6,132 bases of DNA from JBDIAR01 sp039812545 (GTDB lineage: Bacteria > Actinomycetota > Actinomycetes > Actinomycetales > Dermatophilaceae), in NCBI GenBank assembly GCA_039812545.1, contig JBDIAR010000188.1, positions 1 through 6,132 on the forward strand, given 5' to 3'. This document shows positions 1 through 4,653 of this stretch, piece after piece (within the stretch, counting starts at the first letter, position 1; each line of letters opens with the position of its first letter). The position numbers and the translations under genes are program-made. The notes under the pieces were generated by a model, which did not search any database, had not been told where the DNA came from, and was given only the letters and a program-made list of their open reading frames with translations.

Positions 1-63
1 GTCCGCTACGAAGCCACCGTCCACATCGCCAGCATCAACCACTGGCTCCGCCGACTTTCGTAA
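1..63 (+). CDS. IS5-family-like transposase, C-terminal end only (partial)
   Basis: Frame 1 is open from the window edge to the TAA at 61-63 and gives 20 residues, beginning VRYEATVHIASINHWL and ending RRLS. The pattern 'RYEATVHIAxINxWL' is one I recognise from the extreme C-terminus of actinobacterial IS5-family DDE transposases, where the last helix of the catalytic domain lies next to the stop codon. The stop codon sits inside the sequence that looks like the terminal inverted repeat, which is normal for compact insertion sequences. The start and the catalytic DDE residues lie outside the window, so it cannot be said whether the element is intact. The family call rests on a short peptide and on the adjoining IS-like end, so it is moderately sure. 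Confidence 0.62.
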   Translation, partial: VRYEATVHIASINHWLRRLS

Positions 64-70
64 CAGGCCC
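1..70 (+). mobile_element. Right end of an IS5-family-like insertion sequence
   Basis: Read inward from position 70 on the minus strand, the end begins GGGCCTGTTACGAAAGTCG (52-70). This resembles the GGGCCTGTT-type ends of IS5-family (IS427/IS5 subgroup) elements, which is recalled family knowledge and not a database match. It is followed by CTAG at 69-72 or TAG at 71-73. IS5 relatives favour TA or YTAR targets, so the junction lies within about 68-72. The partner end and the target duplication are outside the window. The transposase reads rightward towards pncB, whose start codon is only about 14 bp beyond the IS end. Confidence 0.55.
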
Positions 71-76
71 TAGCCT
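71..76 (+). promoter_or_regulatory. Candidate -10 element of a leaderless pncB promoter
   Basis: TAGCCT matches the actinobacterial -10 form TANNNT and ends 8 nt before the GTG at 85, which would place the transcription start at or next to the start codon. No Shine-Dalgarno sequence precedes the GTG, which also fits leaderless translation. The matching -35 position (about 47-54) falls inside the IS end and holds no TTGACN-like hexamer. The IS may therefore have replaced the original -35, leaving transcription weakened or dependent on readthrough from the element. Confidence 0.4.
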
Positions 77-84
77 GGTCGATC

Positions 85-1389
85 GTGACGAACTTGCCGA
101 GCACGGCGCTGCTCACCGACCACTACGAACTGACGATGCTGCAGGCCGCGCTGGCCTCCGGGGAGGCCCATCGGCGCTGTGTTTTCGAGGCCTTCGCGCG
201 GCGGTTGCCGGACGGGCGGCGGTACGGCGTGGTCGGGGGGACCGGCCGGCTGCTGGAGGCGATCGAGGCCTTCCGGTTCGGGGCGGCCGAACTGGAGTTC
301 CTTGAGCGGGCGAAGGTCGTCGACGCCGCGACGCTGGACTGGTTGAGCGGGTACCGCTTCACCGGGGACATCGTCGGGTATGCCGAGGGCGAGTGCTATT
401 TCCCCGGCTCGCCGGTGCTCGTCGTCGAGGCGAGTTTCGCCGAGGGCGTGCTGCTGGAGACGCTGATCCTGTCGATCCTCAACCACGACACCGCGGTCCT
501 GTCGGCGGCCTCGCGGATGGCCGCGACCGCGGGCGACCGGCCGTGCATCGAGATGGGGTCGCGGCGCACCCACGAAGAGGCGGCGGTCGCCTGCGCCCGG
601 GCGGCATACATCGCCGGGTTCGCGGCGACCAGCAATCTGGCGGCCGGGCGGCGGTACGGCGTACCCACCACCGGCACGTCGGCGCACTCCTTCACGCTGC
701 TCTTCGACGGCGAACGGGCCGCGTTCTCCGCGCAACTGGCGAGCCTGGGCGCGGGCACCACCTTGCTCGTGGACACCTACGACGTACCCTCCGCGGTACA
801 GACCGCCGTCGAATTGGCCGGCCCGGCGCTCGGCGCGGTTCGGCTGGACTCCGGCGATCTGCTCGTCCAGGCCCGCGAGGTCCGGGCCCAACTCGACGCA
901 CTCGGCAACCCGCATACCCGGATCATCGTCACCAGCGACCTGGACGAGTTCGCGATCGCGGCGCTGGCCGCCGCCCCCGTCGACGGCTACGGGGTCGGCA
1001 CGGCGTTGGTCACCGGTTCGGGCGCCCCGACCGCTTCGATGGTCTACAAGCTCGTCTCCCGCGCAGGGGACGACGGCGTCATGGTGGACGTGGCCAAGAA
1101 GTCCAAGGACAAGAAGTCCGTCGGCGGCCGCAAGTATGCCGTGCGCCGGCTGGACGAGCGTGGCCGCGCCGAGGCCGAGGTCATCGGCGTCGGCGAGATC
1201 CCCGACACCGACGCCAACGACCGGGCGCTGCTCATCGACCTGGTTCGTGGCGGGCGGGTCGTGGACCATCAGGACATCCACGAGGCCCGGGCGCGGCATA
1301 CCGCCTCGATCGAGGAACTCCCCCGCCGCGCGATGCAGCTCTCCCGCGGCGAACCGGTCATCCCCACGCTCTACGTGGACGAGCAGTAG
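85..1389 (+). CDS. pncB: Nicotinate phosphoribosyltransferase
   Basis: This cytosolic enzyme joins nicotinate and PRPP to make nicotinate mononucleotide, with ATP hydrolysis, in Preiss-Handler NAD salvage. The 434-residue product is of usual family length. Visible family motifs, in order, are TDHYELTM (11-18), MGSRRTH (157-163), TSNLAAG (182-188), GTSAHSF (197-203, with His201 at the position of the phosphorylated histidine), LLVDTYD (227-233), RLDSGDL (253-259, phosphoribosyl-binding region), SDLDE (284-288), GYGVGT (301-306) and MVYKLV (319-324). The GTG at 85 is chosen because the first residues run straight into the conserved TDHYELTM and a -10-like TAGCCT lies just upstream. pncA, the preceding step of the pathway, follows after 39 nt. 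In M. tuberculosis pncB1 is divergent from clpS. Here that upstream position is occupied by an IS end. Six GGCATAC-type words (including one CGCATAC form) lie inside the gene. The function is secure. Confidence 0.97.
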   Translation: MTNLPSTALLTDHYELTMLQAALASGEAHRRCVFEAFARRLPDGRRYGVVGGTGRLLEAIEAFRFGAAELEFLERAKVVDAATLDWLSGYRFTGDIVGYAEGECYFPGSPVLVVEASFAEGVLLETLILSILNHDTAVLSAASRMAATAGDRPCIEMGSRRTHEEAAVACARAAYIAGFAATSNLAAGRRYGVPTTGTSAHSFTLLFDGERAAFSAQLASLGAGTTLLVDTYDVPSAVQTAVELAGPALGAVRLDSGDLLVQAREVRAQLDALGNPHTRIIVTSDLDEFAIAALAAAPVDGYGVGTALVTGSGAPTASMVYKLVSRAGDDGVMVDVAKKSKDKKSVGGRKYAVRRLDERGRAEAEVIGVGEIPDTDANDRALLIDLVRGGRVVDHQDIHEARARHTASIEELPRRAMQLSRGEPVIPTLYVDEQ

Positions 1390-1393
1390 GCGG

Positions 1394-1423
1394 CTGACGC
1401 GAGACTCGCCCGCGCGTTACGGT
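1394..1423 (+). promoter_or_regulatory. Candidate leaderless promoter of pncA
   Basis: CTGACG (1394-1399, four of six matches to TTGACA) and TACGGT (1418-1423, TANNNT form) are separated by 18 bp. The -10 ends 5 nt before the ATG at 1429, so the transcript would begin at or beside the start codon. GGTGG at 1421-1425 could be read as a Shine-Dalgarno sequence but is only 3 nt from the ATG, which is too close. pncA can therefore probably be transcribed independently of pncB and of the IS insertion. Confidence 0.5.
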
Positions 1424-1428
1424 GGATC

Positions 1429-2028
1429 ATGACCAGGCGCGCACTCATCATCGTCGACGTCCAGAACGACTTCTGCGAGGGCGGCTCCCTCGCGGTGGCC
1501 GGCGGCGCGGAAGTGGCCCGACGGATCAGTGACTGGGTCGAGGAGAAGCGCGACGAGTATGCCGCGGTGGCGGCGACGGCGGACTGGCACGAGGACCCGG
1601 GGCCGCACTTCTCCACCGAGCCGGACTATGTCGACAGCTGGCCGGTGCACTGTGCGGCGGGTACGCCGGGAGCAAGATTCCATCCGGCCGCGGCCCGTGC
1701 CATCGAGCACGCGGAGGCGATCTTCCGCAAGGGACGGGACCGGGCGGCATACAGCGGATTCGAGGGCGCGACGGAAGAGGACGGTGAACCGGTCGGCCTG
1801 GCCCACTGGCTGACCGACCGCCGGATCGAGGCGGTCGACGTCGTCGGGATCGCCACCGACCACTGCGTGCGCGCCACCGCACTGGACGCGGTGGCCGCCG
1901 GGTTGCCGACCAAGGTCATCCTGCCGTTGACCGCGGGAGTCGCGGCGGCCACCACAGCGAGCGCGCTCGACGAACTGGCGGGCGCCGGAGTCGAACTCGT
2001 CGGCAAGCCGGTGGTTCGCGCGGATTGA
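1429..2028 (+). CDS. pncA: Nicotinamidase (isochorismatase-like cysteine hydrolase)
   Basis: This cytosolic enzyme hydrolyses nicotinamide to nicotinate and ammonia, supplying the substrate for PncB encoded just upstream. In other actinobacteria PncA also activates pyrazinamide. The 199-residue protein is of usual length, and its second half closely resembles M. tuberculosis PncA as I recall it. The catalytic triad is Asp10 (in VDVQNDF), Lys101 (in FRKGRD) and Cys146 (in GIATDHCVRAT). The metal ligands are Asp52, His54 and His60 (in ADWHEDPGPH) and His74. The cis-peptide region before the cysteine (Ile141-Ala142) is kept. The ATG at 1429 is chosen because the conserved beta-strand ALIIVDVQNDF begins at residue 5 and a promoter-like pair sits directly upstream. 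It ends 33 bp from the convergent RDD gene, without a convincing terminator between. All essential residues are present, so the gene should be active. Confidence 0.96.
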   Translation: MTRRALIIVDVQNDFCEGGSLAVAGGAEVARRISDWVEEKRDEYAAVAATADWHEDPGPHFSTEPDYVDSWPVHCAAGTPGARFHPAAARAIEHAEAIFRKGRDRAAYSGFEGATEEDGEPVGLAHWLTDRRIEAVDVVGIATDHCVRATALDAVAAGLPTKVILPLTAGVAAATTASALDELAGAGVELVGKPVVRAD

Positions 2029-2061
2029 TCCGACCGGGTCGAGCTGGGCCGAAAGCCGACG

Positions 2062-2880
2062 CTACTTCTGGCGGGGCTGCTTGCCGATGACCACCTGGGT
2101 CCGGGCGATCTTGTCGTGCCAGGTCTGCTTCTTGGCGTCCCACAGCGGCCACAGCCCGTCGAGCAGGGTGAGGATGCCCGACCCGAAGGACACCAGGCTC
2201 AGCGCGATCGCCAGGAACCGGCGGGCCAGCGCCGCGCCGATTGGAAGCGGACCCGGACGCTCGGCCAGGCGCACGCTGATGCCGAGGACCATCTTGCCCG
2301 GCGTCTGCCCGCTCCAGGTCCAAAAGCCGACGCAGTAGATGAGGCCGACGAGGGCGCTCAACCCGCCCAGGACGAACGAGGACGGCAGCGTGTCCGTGAT
2401 GACGCGTTGGATCTGCTCGGTGCTCGGCGTCTGGCCCGGCGGGTAGCTGTTGACCAGGTCCATGACGCGGTGCCAGACGTCCTGGAACCACCGCCACATG
2501 ACGACCATGTTGAGCAGCGCGAGGATGACGCCGTCGATGATCCAGGCCGCGAACCGGCGGCCCCAGCTTGCCAGCGGGACGCCGTCGACGGTCCGTCCAC
2601 CGGGCGCCATCCAGGCCTGCTCGGGCGGGGCGTTCTGGTAGTTCTGGTACGGGTTGACCGGACCCCCCTGGCCCTGGTTCTGCCCGCCCCACTGGTTCTG
2701 GCCGCCCCATTGGGTTTGCGCGGCCGGCGGCGGACCGACCGGGTCCGCCCGACCGATGGTGGACCGGCTCGCGGTCGGGGACACCTTGGTCGTCGTGTGG
2801 GACGTCCAGGTCACCCCGTCCCAATACCGCAGGTTGTCGGGGTTCTGGGGGTCGTCATACCACCCGGCCGGTTGACTCAT
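2062..2880 (-). CDS. DUF2510 and RDD domain membrane protein
   Basis: The 272-residue protein has three parts. An N-terminal DUF2510 motif (residues 4-28, PAGWYDDPxNPxxLRYWDGxxWTxH) is a short cytoplasmic Trp/Tyr-rich module common in actinobacterial membrane proteins. It is followed by a Gly/Gln/Asn/Pro-rich linker (about 40-95) with QxQWGG repeats. The RDD domain occupies about 103-265. Three hydrophobic segments lie near 111-130, 168-190 and 222-245. RDD hallmarks are RRFAAWIID (108-116), GQTPGKMVLGISV (191-203) and the closing WDAKKQTWHDKIARTQVV (247-264). The exact function is unknown, though some RDD proteins have been linked to ion or solute transport. The ATG at 2880 lies 3 nt after the DUF3039 stop, with a GGAG-like ribosome site at 2892-2895 inside the end of DUF3039, so it is the last gene of the leftward operon. 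Confidence 0.9.
   Translation of the reverse strand: MSQPAGWYDDPQNPDNLRYWDGVTWTSHTTTKVSPTASRSTIGRADPVGPPPAAQTQWGGQNQWGGQNQGQGGPVNPYQNYQNAPPEQAWMAPGGRTVDGVPLASWGRRFAAWIIDGVILALLNMVVMWRWFQDVWHRVMDLVNSYPPGQTPSTEQIQRVITDTLPSSFVLGGLSALVGLIYCVGFWTWSGQTPGKMVLGISVRLAERPGPLPIGAALARRFLAIALSLVSFGSGILTLLDGLWPLWDAKKQTWHDKIARTQVVIGKQPRQK
2662..2718 (-). repeat. Short coding repeat in the RDD linker
   Basis: Residues 55-73 of the RDD protein read QTQWGG, QNQWGG, QNQGQGG. These are about three copies of a six-residue (18-bp) unit. The DNA copies differ mainly at third positions. The segment lies between DUF2510 and the first membrane helix and is probably a flexible, unstructured linker whose repeat number may vary between strains. 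Confidence 0.7.
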
Positions 2881-2883
2881 GAG

Positions 2884-3198
2884 TCAGTCGTCTCCATCCT
2901 GGGGATCGCGCAGACCCTCATAGATTTCCTTGCACATCGGACAGACGGGGAAGCGATCGGGGTTGCGGTTGGGCACCCAGACCTTGCCGCAGAGCGCGAC
3001 GACGGGGGTGCCGGTGACCGCCGACTCGACGATCTTCTCCTTGCGCACGTAGTGGCTGAAGCGCTCGTGATCACCCGGTTCGGCGAGTTGTTCCTCGGTG
3101 CGTTCCTGCTCCAGAACCGATGTCCCGGTCGACGGCGACGACGGGGAGGTGGCCGGCCCGAAGGGGTCGGGCGGCATACCGGGGAAGGGTTCGGTCAT
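2884..3198 (-). CDS. DUF3039 family protein, zinc-ribbon-like
   Basis: The 104-residue protein has a low-complexity Pro/Ser/Thr-rich N-terminus (1-27), an acidic segment (28-44), and the conserved DUF3039 block from about 44 to 97. That block contains HERFSHYVRKEKI, VALCGKVWVP (Cys70) and FPVCPMCKEIYEGL (Cys86, Cys89). Cys70 and the CxxC pair, possibly with His44 or His49, look like a zinc site, but this is inferred from pattern only. The function of the family is not known to me. The frame stays open much further upstream (to about 3831), but that part is read out of frame through the racemase-like gene. The ATG at 3198 is chosen because it overlaps that gene's TGA as ATGA, and the family-like sequence follows it. 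It has no Shine-Dalgarno sequence, so it may be translated by coupling or from a leaderless transcript (TACCAT 7 nt upstream). Confidence 0.88.
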   Translation of the reverse strand: MTEPFPGMPPDPFGPATSPSSPSTGTSVLEQERTEEQLAEPGDHERFSHYVRKEKIVESAVTGTPVVALCGKVWVPNRNPDRFPVCPMCKEIYEGLRDPQDGDD

Positions 3199-4037
3199 GA
3201 CGACGATGGTAGGCGAGTCTGCGCGTCGACCAGACCTCGACCGGCCGGGTATGCCAGGGCGGCCGGCGGCAGCGTGCCCGGGCGGCCCGAGCAGAGGACG
3301 TCGAGGGAGCCGGTATGCCGTGGGACGACCTCGGGCGTGAGTTGGCGGGCGGGTTGGCGCGCGGATTGGGGGGCGGGTTGGGCCCTGGCCGGGAGGGCCT
3401 GACCGACTCGGCGCAGCGCCTGGCGCGCCACCGGGACCGGTGAGTCGAAGAGGTGGACGCCCGGCAGGGCCGCCGCGATCCGGTCCGCGATCAACCCGTA
3501 GTGGGTGCACCCCAGTACGACGGCGACCGTGTCGGGTGGGGTCGCCCGCACGGCCAGCGCCAGCGCCTGCGCCACCCGATCGGCCCGGCCGGACTCGATC
3601 GCCTCGGCCAGCCCGTGGCAGGCGACCGGGGTGACCGACACCCCGTCGGCGAAGTCCTCGATCAACCGGCGCTGGTAGTCGCTGCCGGTGGTCGCCGCGG
3701 TCGCCCAGATCGCGACCGGACCGCCGGTGCGCGCCGCGGGCCGGATGGCCGGAACGGTGCCGACGACGGGGATTGCCGGTTCGAACCGGGCCCGCAGCGC
3801 CTCCAGTCCGTGGACCGAGGCGGTGTTGCACGCCACGACCAGGACGTCGGGCCGGTATGCCAGTGTGCTCTCGGCCAGCGCCACGACCAGACGCGCCACT
3901 TCGGCCGGCGGCCGGGGGCCGTAGGGCATGTGGTCGGTGTCCAACGCCAGCACGAGGTCGACGTCGGGTCGCAGCGCTCGCAGGGCAGCGGCATACCCGA
4001 GCAGTCCGATGCCGGAGTCGACGAAGGCAGCACGCAC
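3195..4037 (-). CDS. Glutamate racemase-like (Asp/Glu racemase superfamily) protein
   Basis: The 280-residue protein belongs to the MurI superfamily, whose classical members make D-glutamate for peptidoglycan by a two-cysteine mechanism. Both cysteines are present: Cys70 in VVACNTAS and Cys177 in VLGCTHYG, with His179 after the second. The N-terminal DSG is kept (Asp7-Ser8) and YGPRP (39-43) matches the substrate-loop region. It departs from standard MurI: the usual DSGVGGL is DSGIGLL, and the phrase VVGTVPAIRPAA follows the first cysteine region. From memory this fits a second, divergent actinobacterial racemase-like group, so it may not be the main cell-wall MurI, which in M. tuberculosis lies near clpS. 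Residues after about 211 are a Gln/Pro/Ala/Arg-rich repeat and an odd tail. The GTG at 4037 is the closest in-frame start to the conserved strand, 13 nt after the YqgE stop. A longer frame up to 4358 is only a shadow of the YqgE gene. Confidence 0.87.
   Translation of the reverse strand: MRAAFVDSGIGLLGYAAALRALRPDVDLVLALDTDHMPYGPRPPAEVARLVVALAESTLAYRPDVLVVACNTASVHGLEALRARFEPAIPVVGTVPAIRPAARTGGPVAIWATAATTGSDYQRRLIEDFADGVSVTPVACHGLAEAIESGRADRVAQALALAVRATPPDTVAVVLGCTHYGLIADRIAAALPGVHLFDSPVPVARQALRRVGQALPARAQPAPQSARQPARQLTPEVVPRHTGSLDVLCSGRPGTLPPAALAYPAGRGLVDAQTRLPSSS
3206..3211 (-). promoter_or_regulatory. Candidate internal leaderless -10 element for DUF3039
   Basis: On the minus strand TACCAT (TANNNT form) ends 7 nt before the ATG at 3198. 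This is the spacing expected when transcription starts at the initiation codon. It lies within the last codons of the racemase-like gene. I see no convincing -35 at 16-18 bp. DUF3039 and the RDD gene could thus be expressed both from the operon and from this internal start. Confidence 0.33.
3341..3388 (-). repeat. 12-bp tandem repeat, four copies
   Basis: On the plus strand the units are GTTGGCGGGCGG, GTTGGCGCGCGG, ATTGGGGGGCGG and GTTGGGCCCTGG (the last is diverged). A 12-bp period keeps the reading frame and codes for a four-residue unit, QPAP, QSAR, QPAR, in the C-terminal part of the racemase-like protein. It sits where the classical enzyme has its last conserved helices, so it forms a linker or disordered insertion. 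Such a repeat could change copy number by slippage. Confidence 0.75.
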
Positions 4038-4050
4038 GGGCGCCCGGCTC

Positions 4051-4653
4051 TCAGTTGAGTTCCGGGTCGGCCGGGTAGAACGCGACGAACTGCAGGGAGT
4101 CGCGTTGCCGGCGCAGCACGGTGCGCCACAGATCGGCGGGTTCGGCGACGAACGCATCCCGCGGCTCGGAGTCGACGACGAACCAGTCGCCGCGCGCGAT
4201 CTCGCCCTCCAGTTGCCCCGGCGCCCACCCGGAGTACCCGGCGAAGACCCGCATACCGCCCAGATGAGCGGCGACCACGGCGGGCGGCGCGTCCAGGTCG
4301 ACGACTCCGGTCTGGCCGAACAGCAGCCGGACCCCGAGCAGGTCCCCGCTGAACTCACCGGGTACGGTGACGACCCCGATCGCCGAGTCGGTCTGGACCG
4401 GCCCGCCGCGAAAGACGACGCCGGGGTGAGACGTGAGCGCCTCCCAGCCGTCGAGGACGGTGTCCACGGACACGGGGGTGGGTTGGTTGACGATGACTCC
4501 CTGGGCGCCGTCGTCGCCGTGGTGCAGCAGCAGGATGACGCTGCGGGCGAATACGTCGCCGGTCACCTGCGGTGTCGCCACGAGCAGCCGGCCGGTCAGT
4601 CGGCGCTCCTGCGGCGACCCCTCACCCCCGGTCGGGACGTCGTGCTCGGTCAC
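4051..4653 (-). CDS. YqgE/AlgH family protein (UPF0301)
   Basis: The 200-residue protein carries the full family signature: LTGRLLVATP (19-28), ILLLHHGDDGAQGVIVNQP (40-58), FRGGPV (81-86), LFGQTGVVDLD (111-121), FAGYSGWAPGQLEGEI (137-152), and a closing DAFVAEPADLWRTVLRR (166-182). Members are soluble single-domain proteins of unclear biochemical role. The AlgH name comes from a proposed link to alginate regulation in Pseudomonas. The frame is open back to 4824, but that upstream part is the helicase gene read out of frame. The start is taken as the GTG at 4653, about 18 residues before the conserved domain. Another GTG at 4671 is possible. Either start overlaps the helicase 3' end, by 32 nt for the chosen one, which suggests coupled translation. 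Confidence 0.93.
   Translation of the reverse strand: MTEHDVPTGGEGSPQERRLTGRLLVATPQVTGDVFARSVILLLHHGDDGAQGVIVNQPTPVSVDTVLDGWEALTSHPGVVFRGGPVQTDSAIGVVTVPGEFSGDLLGVRLLFGQTGVVDLDAPPAVVAAHLGGMRVFAGYSGWAPGQLEGEIARGDWFVVDSEPRDAFVAEPADLWRTVLRRQRDSLQFVAFYPADPELN

Noticed and set aside
70..1299. Long minus-strand open frame opposite pncB (409 codons)
   Set aside because: It is antisense to a clear pncB, is very rich in Arg/Gly/Ala as expected from frame shadows in GC-rich DNA, and has no recognisable domain.
2029..2061. Possible bidirectional terminator between convergent pncA and the RDD gene
   Set aside because: CGACCGGGTCG at 2031-2041 could form only a 4-bp stem with a 3-nt loop, and GGC-CGAAA-GCC at 2047-2057 only 3 bp. 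Neither is followed by a T-run on either strand. I see nothing convincing in this 33-bp gap.
2116..3402. Long plus-strand open frame (428 codons) across the RDD, DUF3039 and racemase-like genes
   Set aside because: It runs opposite well-supported genes, crosses their boundaries, and has shadow-like Arg/Pro/Gly composition with no motif.
3199..3831. N-terminal extension of DUF3039 to 3831
   Set aside because: It is out-of-frame reading of the racemase-like gene, rich in Arg and Gly. The DUF3039 product starts sensibly at the ATGA overlap.
3929..3996. Racemase-like gene considered as possibly broken, because it is divergent from MurI
   Set aside because: The frame is uninterrupted from 4037 to 3195 and both catalytic cysteines, Asp7 and His179 are intact, so there is no sign of a pseudogene.
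4038..4358. N-terminal extension of the racemase-like gene to an ATG at 4358
   Set aside because: The extra 107 codons are the YqgE gene in another frame. The conserved MurI fold begins only at about 4025.
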